64,000 nt of DNA from Rhodococcus tibetensis (GTDB taxonomy: Bacteria > Actinomycetota > Actinomycetes > Mycobacteriales > Mycobacteriaceae): contig NZ_JANFQF010000001.1 in assembly GCF_024438035.1 (NCBI RefSeq), positions 310,001 to 374,000 on the forward strand. Reading direction: 5' to 3'. Position 1 is the first letter of the stretch. Each line of letters starts with the position of its first letter. Positions 24,968-33,895 of the stretch are shown here, one piece after another. The notes under the pieces were generated by a model. That model saw only the letters and a program-made list of their open reading frames with translations. It had not been told where the DNA came from and did not search any database. The translations under genes were made by a program, and so were the position numbers.

Positions 24968-26005
24968 ATGGGACTCGAAGAAGTGTGGTTCATCCTGATC
25001 GCGGTGCTCTTCACCGGGTATTTCGTGCTCGAGGGATTCGACTTCGGCGTCGGAATGCTGATGCCGGTGCTGGGCAGGCGCAAGGACGCCGACGGGGACA
25101 CTCGCCGGCGAGTTGTCCTCAACACCATCGGCCCGGTGTGGGACGGCAACGAGGTGTGGCTCATCACGGCGGGCGGCGCCTTGTTCGCAGCGTTTCCCGA
25201 GTGGTACGCCACGTTGTTCTCCGGTTTCTACCTCCCGCTCCTGCTGATTCTGGTGGCACTCATCGTGCGAATCTGTGCCATCGAGTACCGCGGCAAGATC
25301 GACGACGACACCTGGCGCCGGCGGTGCGACTGGGGCATCGTCTTCGGGTCGTGGGTTCCCGCGGTGCTGTGGGGTGTGGCCTTCGCGAACATTGTGCGGG
25401 GCGTCGACATCAATGCCGAGAAGCAGGTCACCTCGAGTCTTCTCGATCTGCTCAATCCCTATGCGCTGCTCGGTGGGCTGACCACGGCGCTCGTGTTCGC
25501 GTTGCATGGTGCCGTGTTCCTGGCGCTCAAGACCGCCGACGACGTCCGCGTCGACGCCGTCGAACTGGCGACGAGGCTGGCACTGCCTACAGTTCCGGTG
25601 GCCGGGGGATTCGTCCTGTGGACTCAGCTGGCGTACGGCAAGGGGTGGACCTGGATCCTGGTGGTGGCAGCAGCCGCGGCTCTCGTCGGGGTGATCGCCC
25701 TCACGCGCGCCGGACGCGAGGGCTGGGCGTTCGCACTGACGTCGATCGCCGTCGTCGCCAGCGTGGTGCTGCTGTTCGCGTCGCTCTTCCCCGAAGTCAT
25801 GCCGTCTACCCTCGACGCCGCCTATAGCTTGACGATCGACAACGCGTCGTCGAGTCCGTACACGCTGAAAGTGATGACCTGGGCGGCTGCGTTCCTCACT
25901 CCCGTGGTCCTCATCTATCAGGGCTGGACGTACTGGGTGTTCCGTCAACGTATTTCGACCAAGCACATCCCGCCGTCGATCGGTCTCCCACTCGGGCGCA
26001 GATGA
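24968..26005 (+). CDS. cydB: Cytochrome bd oxidase subunit II
   Basis: 345 residues. It starts MGLEEVWFILIAVLFTGYFVLEGFDFGVG, the standard CydB opening with a conserved Asp in EGFDFG, then VWDGNEVWLITAGGALFAAFPEWYA. About eight membrane helices are predicted by eye. It pairs with CydA. ATG 24968 has a GGGGAGA ribosome site. The stop overlaps the cydD start by four bases (ATGA). Confidence 0.97.
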   Translation: MGLEEVWFILIAVLFTGYFVLEGFDFGVGMLMPVLGRRKDADGDTRRRVVLNTIGPVWDGNEVWLITAGGALFAAFPEWYATLFSGFYLPLLLILVALIVRICAIEYRGKIDDDTWRRRCDWGIVFGSWVPAVLWGVAFANIVRGVDINAEKQVTSSLLDLLNPYALLGGLTTALVFALHGAVFLALKTADDVRVDAVELATRLALPTVPVAGGFVLWTQLAYGKGWTWILVVAAAAALVGVIALTRAGREGWAFALTSIAVVASVVLLFASLFPEVMPSTLDAAYSLTIDNASSSPYTLKVMTWAAAFLTPVVLIYQGWTYWVFRQRISTKHIPPSIGLPLGRR

Positions 26006-27705
26006 GCGTCGACACAGGCGCGGAACTTCGTCTCCCCGGTGAGCGGCCCACCGGGAAGACCGGTTCCCGCCCGCCGATCGATCCCCGGTTGTGGCGCTAC
26101 TCCGCCGCGGCCCGCGGCTATCTCGTCCTGACCGTCGGGCTGTCGGTTGTCAACGTCGCGATGGTCGTCCTGTCGGCCCTGGCCCTCGGACGGATTCTCG
26201 CGGGAATCATCGTCGACGACGCCACCGACGTGCGTCGATGGACCACCGAACTCTCGATTCTCGTAGTGGCGACCGGAGTTCGAACTCTCGGCACCTGGTT
26301 GCAATCAAGGTTCGCGCATCGTGCGGCCAGCCGGGTGGTGGCAGAACTGAAGGGTGAAGTCCTCACGGCCGCCGTCCGGCTGCGACCCCGAGACCTCGAC
26401 GTGCGGCGGGACGAGATCGCGACGGTACTCACCCGCGGAATCGATGGTTTGTTGCCGTATCTCACCGGCTATCTGCCCGCCCTGGTTCTCGCGGCCACAC
26501 TTACCCCCGCGACTCTGGTGGTCATCGCCTTTGCGGACCTGACGTCGGCGGCGATCATCTTCGTCACCCTGCCGTTGATCCCGATCTTCATGGTCCTCAT
26601 CGGTTTGCTGACCAAGGGCAAGGCGGCAAAGACGCTGACTGCGATGACGGCACTGTCTTCACAGCTGCTCGACCTACTCGCCGGTCTGCCCACGCTCCGT
26701 GCGTTGGGGCGTGAGCACGGCCCAGCCGTGCGAGTGCGGGAACTCGGTGACGCCCACCGCCGCACCGCGATGTCCGCCCTGCGGGTGGCATTCCTCTCGT
26801 CCATGGTGCTCGAACTGCTCGCGACCCTGTGCGTCGCGTTGGTCGCTGTCAGTATCGGTCTGCGCCTGGTTTACGGGGAAATGACCCTGGAGGCAGGAAT
26901 AGTGGCGCTGATCCTCGCGCCCGAGGTGTATCTCCCGCTGCGAATGGTCGGAACCCGCTTCCATGCCGCGGAAGACGGAATGGCGGCGGCAGACCGGGCA
27001 TTCGCGGTGATCGATGCCGACCGTCCCGTCAGCGGCGCAGGGACCAGCGGCATCGACGCACGAGGAGCGAGGATCGAGTTCGACGGAGTGAGCGTACGTT
27101 CGCGCCACGGCATGGCTCCGCGTGCCTTGTCCGGAGTGTTCGAGCCCGGTCGCGTCACTGTGCTGACCGGACCGAACGGCTCCGGCAAATCGACCGCCGT
27201 GCAGGTTCTTCTGGCCCTCACCGAACCGGACGCCGGAGAGGTGCGCGTGGCCGGAATGCCCGTCCCACAACTCGACCGGACGGCGTGGTGGGCGCATGTG
27301 GCCTGGCTCCCGCAACGTCCCGTTCTCGTACCCGGCACCCTGGACGAGAATCTCCGGCTGATCGGGGACGTGGTGGACGTCGAGGAAGCTTGTACGGCAA
27401 CCGGTTTCGATTCCGTTCTCGCTGAACTCCCGGACGGTTGGGACACTCGCGTCGGTACGGGTGGCGAGGGCTTGTCGCTGGGCCAGCGTCAGCGGCTCGC
27501 GCTGACCCGGGTGCTCGCCACCCGGCGTCCCGTCCTGGTTCTCGACGAGCCGACCGCGCACCTCGACGACAGGTCTGAATCGACCGTGCTCGCCTCCCTC
27601 CGGAGGCTCGCTTCGGCGGGGAAGACCGTGGTCGTGATCGCCCACCGGCCCAGTGTGCTGGCGGCCGCCGATTCCGTGATCGAGGCGCGTGCCGATGCCG
27701 ACTGA
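26002..27705 (+). CDS. cydD: Thiol-reductant ABC exporter subunit CydD
   Basis: 567 residues: a membrane domain of six helices (residues about 35-310), then an ATP-binding domain with Walker A GPNGSGKST, signature LSLGQRQRLALTR and Walker B VLVLDEPTAHLD. CydDC exports cysteine or glutathione-type thiols in E. coli and is needed for cytochrome bd assembly; here the low-molecular thiol is more likely cysteine or a mycothiol-related compound. It starts inside the cydB end and overlaps cydC. Confidence 0.92.
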   Translation: MSVDTGAELRLPGERPTGKTGSRPPIDPRLWRYSAAARGYLVLTVGLSVVNVAMVVLSALALGRILAGIIVDDATDVRRWTTELSILVVATGVRTLGTWLQSRFAHRAASRVVAELKGEVLTAAVRLRPRDLDVRRDEIATVLTRGIDGLLPYLTGYLPALVLAATLTPATLVVIAFADLTSAAIIFVTLPLIPIFMVLIGLLTKGKAAKTLTAMTALSSQLLDLLAGLPTLRALGREHGPAVRVRELGDAHRRTAMSALRVAFLSSMVLELLATLCVALVAVSIGLRLVYGEMTLEAGIVALILAPEVYLPLRMVGTRFHAAEDGMAAADRAFAVIDADRPVSGAGTSGIDARGARIEFDGVSVRSRHGMAPRALSGVFEPGRVTVLTGPNGSGKSTAVQVLLALTEPDAGEVRVAGMPVPQLDRTAWWAHVAWLPQRPVLVPGTLDENLRLIGDVVDVEEACTATGFDSVLAELPDGWDTRVGTGGEGLSLGQRQRLALTRVLATRRPVLVLDEPTAHLDDRSESTVLASLRRLASAGKTVVVIAHRPSVLAAADSVIEARADAD

Positions 27706-29374
27706 CCCGCTCCTGCGTGCCCTCCTGCTCCTCGAACTCGCGCCGAGGCGAGTGCTGCGTGCCGTGGCCGCCGGTGTGGCCACCCTGGGCAGCGCACTGG
27801 CACTCGCTGCGCTGTCGGCGTGGCTGATCACGAGAGCCTGGCAGATGCCGCCCGTCCTCGATCTGAGTGTCGCGGTGGTCGCGGTCCGGGCCCTCGGGAT
27901 CTCCCGCGGGGTGTTCCGCTACCTCGAGCGGCTGGCCACCCACGACACCGCTCTGAGGGGGACGACGTCCGCCCGTAGTCGGCTGTATCAGCGGCTGGCC
28001 GCCGGAAATCCCGCCGCCGCGGCGGGACTGCGCCGCGGCGACCTCCTCGCCCGCACCGGGGCGGACGTGGACACTCTCGGCGATGTCGTGGTGCGTGCGC
28101 TCGTGCCCATTGCCGTCGCGGTCGTCCTCTCCGGGGCAGCGGTGGGCATCCTCGCCGTCATCTCTCCTGGCGCCGCGCTGATTCTCGCGGTCTCGCTCGC
28201 CGTGTCCGGGATTGCCGCGCCGGCACTCTCTGCCCGGGCAGCGCTGATGTCCGAGACGGACGGCGCCGATGCTCGGGCACGCTTCAGCGAAGAGGCAGTC
28301 ACGGCGTTGGATCACGCAGCCGAGTTGAGAGTGGCCGGACAACTCGACCGCACCGTCGACGGTGCAGTCGGCGCCGAGCGGGCCGCCGTCGCAGCGACCG
28401 ACCGCGCCGCTGTGCCCGGCGCGTTCGCGGACGCCGCCACACCGCTCGCGGTCGGGGCGAGCGTGATCGGTGCGCTGCTCATCGGCGTGAACCTGTACTC
28501 GTCGGGGACGATGAGCCCGATGGCCCTCGGCATCCTCGTCCTCGTGCCGCTGTCGGCGTTCGAGGCGACCAGCGCCCTTCCCGCGGCCGCTGTGGCGCTG
28601 AGCCGGGCCAGGATCGCGTCACGGCGGATCCTCGCGCTGCTCGATGTCGCCGCCCCCGACCCCCATCCCGGAGACCGGGAACTGGTCGGTCCCATGCACG
28701 TGCGAACGACCGGCCTGCGGTGCGGGTGGCCCGGCGGCAAGACAACGGCACCGATCGACCTGGACCTCCCGCCGGGTGCCCGGGTCGCGATCGTCGGCGG
28801 AAGTGGCGCAGGCAAGACCACCGCGCTGATGACACTCGCCGGACTGCTGCCGCCGGTGTCGGGAGAAATCGACGTCGACGGTGCCGACCTGGCCGAAGTC
28901 CGGCCCGACTCCCTGCGGCGCAGAATCGGATTCTTCGCCGAAGACGCGCACCTCTTCGACACATCCGTACTCGAAAATTTGCGCGTCGCGCGCGGCGATC
29001 TACAGGAGGACGAAGCGCTCGACGTCCTCGATTCCGTGGGGCTCGGCGAATGGGTGGCGCGGCTGCCGCAGGGCCTGTCCACCACACTCGCCGGCGGCGC
29101 TCGGGCCGTGTCGGGCGGGCAACGCCGCAGGTTGTTGCTTGCCCGCGCCCTCCTCTCACCAGCCGACGTGCTGTTGCTCGACGAACCCACCGAGCATCTC
29201 GACGCGGACGCCGGGGCGCAACTGCTGAGAGATCTCCTCGAGGGGGACGGAAATCTGGTGTCGTGGCAGCGCACCGTCGTCGTGGTCACTCATCAGCTGC
29301 CGCAGGATACCAGCGCTGACCTGGTGATTCACGTCGAGAACGCGGAGAGCGAAAATACGTTGCCGACGCCGTGA
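27689..29374 (+). CDS. cydC: Thiol-reductant ABC exporter subunit CydC
   Basis: About 560 residues, with the same layout as CydD. The membrane domain includes YLERLATHDTALRG, a block usual in CydC. The ATP domain has Walker A GGSGAGKTT, signature VSGGQRRRL and Walker B VLLLDEPTEHLD. The start is GTG 27689 or ATG 27695, both overlapping the end of cydD, so CydD and CydC are made together as the heterodimer. It is the last gene of the operon, with a compound hairpin about 155 bases downstream. Confidence 0.92.
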   Translation: MPMPTDPLLRALLLLELAPRRVLRAVAAGVATLGSALALAALSAWLITRAWQMPPVLDLSVAVVAVRALGISRGVFRYLERLATHDTALRGTTSARSRLYQRLAAGNPAAAAGLRRGDLLARTGADVDTLGDVVVRALVPIAVAVVLSGAAVGILAVISPGAALILAVSLAVSGIAAPALSARAALMSETDGADARARFSEEAVTALDHAAELRVAGQLDRTVDGAVGAERAAVAATDRAAVPGAFADAATPLAVGASVIGALLIGVNLYSSGTMSPMALGILVLVPLSAFEATSALPAAAVALSRARIASRRILALLDVAAPDPHPGDRELVGPMHVRTTGLRCGWPGGKTTAPIDLDLPPGARVAIVGGSGAGKTTALMTLAGLLPPVSGEIDVDGADLAEVRPDSLRRRIGFFAEDAHLFDTSVLENLRVARGDLQEDEALDVLDSVGLGEWVARLPQGLSTTLAGGARAVSGGQRRRLLLARALLSPADVLLLDEPTEHLDADAGAQLLRDLLEGDGNLVSWQRTVVVVTHQLPQDTSADLVIHVENAESENTLPTP

Positions 29375-29530
29375 GTGCGGCGTACTTTCTTGAGTACACG
29401 AGGAAGGAGGTGGTCTGAAGTTGAATGACATACGGACACGTGAGGTGGCTGCCAGCTAGCCGCTACCGCTGACGGAATTCACTGACCGTGCGAGCGGCGA
29501 GCGAATCCCAGGCAGCTACCCGGCCTCCGA

Positions 29531-29586
29531 GCCCCCGGTCTGGTCCAGATCGGTTCCGGTGCACCCGCACCGGAAGGCTCGGGGGC
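29531..29586 (+). terminator. Compound hairpin after cydC
   Basis: The outer stem GCCCCCG (29531-29537) with CGGGGGC (29580-29586) encloses a perfect inner stem TTCCGGTGC / GCACCGGAA (29554-29575). No T run follows. The position between the convergent cydC and nitrobindin genes suggests transcription ending in one or both directions. Confidence 0.5.
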
Positions 29587-29653
29587 CGTTCTGCGCTCCG
29601 CGCCTGTGCGCACATGTCAACCGCGGACTGTTGACGATTACTCACGGGTGGGG

Positions 29654-30376
29654 TCAGCCGATGTAGCGGGTGAGGCGCGCGGAGAGGCGCGGGAGGAGTT
29701 CTCCGTCGGCGATGATGCGTTCCTCTACGTAGGCGAGGTCGCCGCCTTCCACGATTCCGTAGAGACGCTTGGCGCCGCCGACGAGGTCACCGGAGGTGCT
29801 GCGGATGACGACGTCGGTGGCGAGTTCCCACGACGATTGTGTGAGGGCGCGACCGTAGAACAATTCGACGATGCCGGAGCTGTGGGTGAGTAGCAGCTCG
29901 ACGACTTCTTCGTTGGTGCTACCGGGAATGCCGTCGCCGCTGATGCGCCAGAAACCGGATTCGCGGAGATCAGGGCGGACGTATTCGCCCTCGCTGTCGA
30001 GAACCCAGGACTGCGATTCCCAGCTCAGGTAGTTGCTACCGTTGTGGGACACGATGATCTGCTGCCCGAATCGGTAGTCGCCGGTGTCGGGGTCGTGGCC
30101 TTCGCCTTCTCCGCGCCATACACCCACGAGGGGCAGTACCGCCAAGAGTTCGTTGTTGAGGTCCGGGCCGAGACGCAGATTCGCGGTGTCCTCGGGCAGC
30201 GGAAGGTCCGGAAGCAGGGGAATGTTGCGCGACGCCGTCGACTTTGAACGCTCGATGGCGGCCGCTACAGCTGCGTCTCCACTGCCGCGACGAACGGCCG
30301 CCGAATCACCGGCCTGCTCGTCGGAAGCCGGCCGGTCTGAAGACGGATCTGCGCCTGCGTCCGAAGAGGAACTCAC
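29654..30376 (-). CDS. Nitrobindin-type FABP-like heme protein
   Basis: 240 residues. A disordered acidic N-terminus of about 75 residues precedes a ten-stranded barrel. The family motif GxWxGxG is seen as [25 protein letters not shown], and a later [16 protein letters not shown] segment is typical of the DUF1794/THAP4-like barrel (Rv0813c homologue). Nitrobindins bind ferric heme and react with nitric oxide or peroxynitrite. The start is GTG 30376, overlapping the stop of the 32-residue membrane protein upstream (GTGA); an ATG much farther upstream is unlikely. Confidence 0.85.
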   Translation of the reverse strand: MSSSSDAGADPSSDRPASDEQAGDSAAVRRGSGDAAVAAAIERSKSTASRNIPLLPDLPLPEDTANLRLGPDLNNELLAVLPLVGVWRGEGEGHDPDTGDYRFGQQIIVSHNGSNYLSWESQSWVLDSEGEYVRPDLRESGFWRISGDGIPGSTNEEVVELLLTHSSGIVELFYGRALTQSSWELATDVVIRSTSGDLVGGAKRLYGIVEGGDLAYVEERIIADGELLPRLSARLTRYIG

Positions 30377-30471
30377 GACTCGTCGGTGACCAGGCGGTAG
30401 ATCGTGTACAGCGAGAACCACGTGATCAACACGGCGGCAAGGACAAGAAGTACCTCGAAGAAGATAACCAC
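30373..30471 (-). CDS. Small single-pass membrane protein (32 aa)
   Basis: GTG start at 30471 gives [20 protein letters not shown] followed by [11 protein letters not shown]: one hydrophobic helix and a short polar tail, with GC-rich codons. An in-frame stop lies just upstream, so GTG is the only start. Its stop overlaps the nitrobindin start (GTGA), implying coupled translation. A TAAGAT -10 ends six bases before the GTG, the geometry of leaderless mRNA. It is too short for most gene finders. Function unknown. Confidence 0.7.
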   Translation of the reverse strand: MVIFFEVLLVLAAVLITWFSLYTIYRLVTDES

Positions 30472-30477
30472 GCTGAC

Positions 30478-30507
30478 ATCTTAAACCGGCGCATTCGAAC
30501 GGTCGAA
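30478..30507 (-). promoter_or_regulatory. Leaderless promoter of the 32-aa gene/nitrobindin operon
   Basis: On the minus strand: TTCGAC (30502-30507), 18-base spacer, TAAGAT (30478-30483, fits TANNNT), then six bases to the GTG start, so the transcript would begin at or next to the start codon. Confidence 0.5.
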
Positions 30508-30620
30508 ACGGGAGCAGCGTTCGTGGATGCCTAGTACCGTTTCCGCGTCGCTGGCCTTCGGGACCAGGATTCTCTTTTCTCCATCCGGCCAGGTCGTTCC
30601 GCATTAATCACGGAGGTTTC

Positions 30621-31910
30621 ATGCTGCGCCCACGCTCCGATTTACTCGCGAGAGGTGTGATCATCGCCACAGCAGTTCTTTTCGCGTGGGCGATACCGGG
30701 TGTCGCGGTGGCGGCGCCGGATACGGGAAGTGTCGGCTCGGGGAGTGCCGACACGGACCGGGTGGATCCCAACAATTACGCCGCCGACTGCCCGGATGCG
30801 CTGATCGTGGCCGTGTCGGGCGCCACCGATTCGACGGAAGACCGCGACCCCCTCACGGACGAGGAGCGCCAGCTCTGGTCGAACTGGGTGGGCAACGTGA
30901 CGGTGCCGACCGGGGCGCGCAACGCGGACGAGCCCGGGAAGGTGGGATGGATGTACGTCCCGTATCCCTCCACCTACGGTGTGGGTCTACTCGAACCCGT
31001 TCCCACGTATCAAGATTCGATGACGGCCGGTGTCGCGTCGACCAATCGGATCCTCGACGAGAACAAGACGAAGTGCGGTGACACCACCGAGTACGTCCTC
31101 GTCGGGTACAGCGTCGGCGCCGAGGTCGTGGAAAGGGTGGCGCGCGAACTGGGCCACCGTGACGCCACTGCGCTGGTGACCGCCGACGACATCGCCGGGG
31201 TGGCCTTGATCGGCGACCCGTACCGGCCCGCGGGGACTCCTTCGCTCGGGAACACTGGCCCCGCGGGTGGGGGATTCATGGCGTCCGAGCCGGCCGACTA
31301 CGGCGCGCTGGAGGGAAAGATTACCTACGCGTGCAGGCCGTACGACATCGCGTGCGACGCGCCGCAGGAAATTGCGGTCCTCGAACTCGCGTTGGGAGTG
31401 CTCGGTCAGATGCACTTCACGCTGCTGAACCCGGGCGAGACGTTGTCCGACTTCGCGACAGCGGTGTCGGGCATGGCTGCGCGCTCGATCGTGCACATCA
31501 TCACCCACGAGGACTGGTTCGCTTCGGACGAGTCGTTCCTCGACGTGCTCCGGAAAGTGGCGGACCTCAGTTACGACCCCGATGGCCCCGACCGCGACAT
31601 CGAGCTGACGAACAAGCAGGTTGTCGAGGCGCTGAACTGGGCGATGGGGCCCGGCTCGGAGGTGGTGCAGGCAAAGCTGGCCGACGAAGGCGCCGGATTC
31701 GTCGAGGACAACAAGGACATCTTCGACCTGGTGGTCGAGCCGTATATCTTCCTCGGGTTCATCCAGCACTTGTTCTACTGGAACAACAACCCCAACGACC
31801 CCTGGTACTGGGAGAGCGAGAAACTGGTCGACTGGATCACCGACTTGGCTCATGCCGAGAATGGCGGCGGCACAGCAGCGCAGACCGATGCGACGACCCC
31901 GGGCAACTAG
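30621..31910 (+). CDS. Secreted cutinase-like alpha/beta hydrolase
   Basis: 429 residues. The signal peptide (MLRPRSDLLARGVIIATAVLFAWAI, cleavage near AVAAP) is clear. The exported part has the cutinase-like core: DCPDALIVAVSGATDST, nucleophile Ser in YVLVGYSVGAEVVERVAREL, and PYDIACDAPQEI, where a disulfide and catalytic Asp are expected. The family in mycolic-acid bacteria (Culp/PE-PPE-type) includes esterases and phospholipases acting at the cell envelope. ATG 30621 has a good CGGAGG ribosome site. A strong hairpin follows. Confidence 0.8.
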   Translation: MLRPRSDLLARGVIIATAVLFAWAIPGVAVAAPDTGSVGSGSADTDRVDPNNYAADCPDALIVAVSGATDSTEDRDPLTDEERQLWSNWVGNVTVPTGARNADEPGKVGWMYVPYPSTYGVGLLEPVPTYQDSMTAGVASTNRILDENKTKCGDTTEYVLVGYSVGAEVVERVARELGHRDATALVTADDIAGVALIGDPYRPAGTPSLGNTGPAGGGFMASEPADYGALEGKITYACRPYDIACDAPQEIAVLELALGVLGQMHFTLLNPGETLSDFATAVSGMAARSIVHIITHEDWFASDESFLDVLRKVADLSYDPDGPDRDIELTNKQVVEALNWAMGPGSEVVQAKLADEGAGFVEDNKDIFDLVVEPYIFLGFIQHLFYWNNNPNDPWYWESEKLVDWITDLAHAENGGGTAAQTDATTPGN

Positions 31911-31927
31911 ACCTTGGGGACGAGAAA

Positions 31928-31955
31928 GGCCCCGCTCCGGATGCGGAGCGGGGCC
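31928..31955. terminator. Bidirectional terminator between cutinase-like gene and sseC
   Basis: Perfect 12-bp stem GGCCCCGCTCCG / CGGAGCGGGGCC with a GATG loop, between convergent genes. It is followed on the plus strand by ATTCTGTTG and on the minus strand by TTTCTCG. Confidence 0.8.
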
Positions 31956-31974
31956 ATTCTGTTGTGCGGTGGAA

Positions 31975-32280
31975 TTACTCGCCGACGGTGACGTCGACGT
32001 TGTGAACGCCCGCCCCGCTCGGGCTCACCGTGGCGGTGCCGTTTCCGGAGCTGGACAGTGCACGCACCGTCCAGTCGCCGGGGGCGGCGAAGAAGCGGAA
32101 GTCACCGGTGCCCGAGGCAACGACCTCGGCGGTGAACTCGCCGCTGCCGTCGAGGAGGCGCACGAACGCTCCACCGATCGGCTGGCCGTCAGTGGCGAGG
32201 ACACGGCCGGTGATGACCGTTTCCTTCTCCACGTTCACGCCTGCGGGCAGGGTCTGGGTCTGGACGGGTGCTCCACACAT
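31975..32280 (-). CDS. sseC: DUF1416 protein SseC
   Basis: 101 residues starting MCGAPVQTQTLPAGVNVEKE, matching the short SseC/DUF1416 protein that follows sulfurtransferase genes in actinobacteria. It looks like a small beta-sandwich (ITGRVLATDGQPIGGAFVRLLDGSGEFTAEV). It is probably involved in sulfur transfer with the neighbouring rhodanese; the exact role is unknown. Its start lies two bases after the sulfurtransferase stop. Last gene of the sulfur operon. Confidence 0.9.
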   Translation of the reverse strand: MCGAPVQTQTLPAGVNVEKETVITGRVLATDGQPIGGAFVRLLDGSGEFTAEVVASGTGDFRFFAAPGDWTVRALSSSGNGTATVSPSGAGVHNVDVTVGE

Positions 32281-32282
32281 AA

Positions 32283-33119
32283 TCAGTGAACCTCCAACTC
32301 GATCGGGGCGCCGACGAGTGAGCCGTATTCGACCCAGCTGCCGTCGTAGTTCTTGACATCGGACTTGCCGAGGATTTCCTTGAGCACGAACCAGGTGTGG
32401 CTCGAGCGCTCACCGATGCGGCAGTACGCGATGGTGGGCTTCGACTCGTCGTACCCCTTCTCCGAGTACAGCTTCTCGAGGTCGTCGTCCGACTTGAAGG
32501 TGCCGTCCTCGTTGGCGGTGGTGCTCCACGGGATGTTGATGGCCGTGGGGACGTGTCCACGCTGCTGGGCCTGCTCCTGCGGCAGGTGCGCCGGCGCGAG
32601 GATCTTGCCGGAGAACTCGTCGGGCGAACGGACGTCGATCAGGTTCTTGTTGCCGATGGAGTCGATGACCTCGTCGCGGAACGCGCGGATCGACAGGTCG
32701 GGAGCCTCGGCCTTGTACTGGGTGGCCGGGCGGGTGACGGTCTCCTTGGACAGGGGGCGTCCGTCGAGCTCCCACTTCTTGCGTCCGCCGTCGATCAGCT
32801 TGACGTCGTCGTGGCCGTACAGCTTGAAGTACCAGTACGCGTAGGCCGCGAACCAGTTGTTGTTGCCGCCGTACAGGACGACGGTGTCCTCGTTGGCGAC
32901 GCCCTTGGCGGACAGGAGGTCGGAGAACTGCTGCTGGTTCAGGAAGTCACGACGGACGCCGTCCTGCAGGTCCTTCCGCCAGTCGAGGCGGATGGCACCC
33001 TCGATGTGGCCGCCGTCGTATGCGCTGGTGTCCTCATCCACCTCGACGAAAACGATCTTGGGGGCATTGAGGTTCTGCTCAGCCCAGTCGGCGGAGACTA
33101 GGACATCGGAGCGAGCCAT
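32283..33119 (-). CDS. cysA2: Thiosulfate sulfurtransferase (rhodanese, CysA2/SseA type)
   Basis: 278 residues, two rhodanese domains. The active-site loop of the second domain is IAYCRIGERSSHTWF, with the sulfur-carrying Cys near residue 233. The first, structural domain starts at VLVSADWAEQNL and contains VLYGGNNNWFAAYAYW. It moves sulfane sulfur from thiosulfate or a similar donor to an acceptor. Middle gene of DUF4395-sulfurtransferase-sseC, which in mycobacteria is controlled by a cysteine-sensing leader peptide; one is found here upstream. Confidence 0.93.
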   Translation of the reverse strand: MARSDVLVSADWAEQNLNAPKIVFVEVDEDTSAYDGGHIEGAIRLDWRKDLQDGVRRDFLNQQQFSDLLSAKGVANEDTVVLYGGNNNWFAAYAYWYFKLYGHDDVKLIDGGRKKWELDGRPLSKETVTRPATQYKAEAPDLSIRAFRDEVIDSIGNKNLIDVRSPDEFSGKILAPAHLPQEQAQQRGHVPTAINIPWSTTANEDGTFKSDDDLEKLYSEKGYDESKPTIAYCRIGERSSHTWFVLKEILGKSDVKNYDGSWVEYGSLVGAPIELEVH

Positions 33120-33195
33120 GGTGTTCCTTTCGGTGTACTTACTCGGTTTCGGGTGGATGGTGCAGTGGTGTAGGACGGTCAGGGGAGTAAAGCGG

Positions 33196-33648
33196 TCAGG
33201 CGCTGACGCGCGCTCGCGCGATCAGTGGATAGATCTGGCAGCCCAGACAGAAGCCGAACGCGGCGTTGAGGAACGCGGCGAACAGGGCGAAGCCGGTGGC
33301 AACGCCGCCGACGATGCCGGAACCGGCCAGGAAGCCGATGGTTCCGACCGCGGCGAAGACGAAACCGACGAGCTGGGCGAACCGAAGCGGTGCGACGGGT
33401 TCCTTCTCGGTTACCGGGGCGAGCCGGGGAGCGACGAGTGCGCCGAAGACTCGGCCGTACGGGCTGCGGCGCGGCCCGGTGGCTGCGCCGACTGCGAAGA
33501 CGACGGCCTGCAGGGCGAGCAGGACGCCCGCGGCGAGCAGTGAGAACACGGAGAGAACGAATACAGCGACCAGGACGGCGGTGGTGACCCAGGCGGCGAA
33601 CCGTGGGCCACGGACATCGACCTGCTCGACTTCGAGGGTTGTGGACAT
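33196..33648 (-). CDS. DUF4395 membrane protein
   Basis: 150 residues with about four membrane helices (AAWVTTAVLVAVFVLSVFSLLAAGVLLALQAVVF; LVGFVFAAVGTIGFLAG; VATGFALFAAFLNAAFG) and the conserved ending FCLGCQIYPLIAR with a Cys-x-x-Cys pair. DUF4395 proteins accompany sulfurtransferase or thioredoxin genes and may pass sulfur or electrons across the membrane. It is the first structural gene after the poly-cysteine leader, with 125 bases between them. Confidence 0.85.
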   Translation of the reverse strand: MSTTLEVEQVDVRGPRFAAWVTTAVLVAVFVLSVFSLLAAGVLLALQAVVFAVGAATGPRRSPYGRVFGALVAPRLAPVTEKEPVAPLRFAQLVGFVFAAVGTIGFLAGSGIVGGVATGFALFAAFLNAAFGFCLGCQIYPLIARARVSA

Positions 33649-33689
33649 GAGAGGTGCTCCTGCGGTGAGTGCTGAATGCTTGCCTGGCT

Positions 33690-33719
33690 CCGATGGGCGA
33701 CGAACATCGTCCTCATCGG
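33690..33719 (-). promoter_or_regulatory. Hairpin in the leader between uORF and DUF4395 gene
   Basis: Nested stem CCGATG...CATCGG with an inner GACGA-TGT-TCGTC, in the 125-base leader after the poly-cysteine peptide. It is a candidate switch structure for attenuation. Confidence 0.4.
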
Positions 33720-33773
33720 GTTTCGATCACGTGAGCGGTCCGCGGTGTCAGCAGAAAGTGACAGTCCTGGTGA

Positions 33774-33860
33774 TCAGCAGCAGGTACAGCAACAAGCCCC
33801 GAGGCGGCACAGGTCAACCGTGCGGCGTCGGGTGAGCATGAGCTCGTGGCTGGATTGCAC
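33774..33860 (-). CDS. Poly-cysteine attenuator leader peptide (28 aa)
   Basis: GTG start at 33860. The peptide ends TRRRTVDLCRLGACCCTCC: six cysteines in the last eleven residues. The LTRRR-x-VDLCR core followed by a cysteine run is the pattern of leaderless short ORFs reported to act as cysteine-responsive attenuators upstream of the same DUF4395-cysA2-sseC genes in mycobacteria. With enough cysteinyl-tRNA, translation runs through the leader and downstream genes stay low; stalling raises them. An internal ATG at 33839 could also serve. It lies just after thiX on the same strand. Confidence 0.85.
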   Translation of the reverse strand: MQSSHELMLTRRRTVDLCRLGACCCTCC

Positions 33861-33867
33861 GTCGGTG

Positions 33868-33895
33868 AGTTTACCCGGTTCTTCAGGAATTTGAA
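33868..33895 (-). promoter_or_regulatory. Leaderless promoter of the cysteine attenuator
   Basis: Minus strand: TTCAAA (33890-33895), 16-base spacer, TAAACT (33868-33873), then seven bases to the GTG start. The promoter overlaps the last codons of thiX. Confidence 0.55.
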
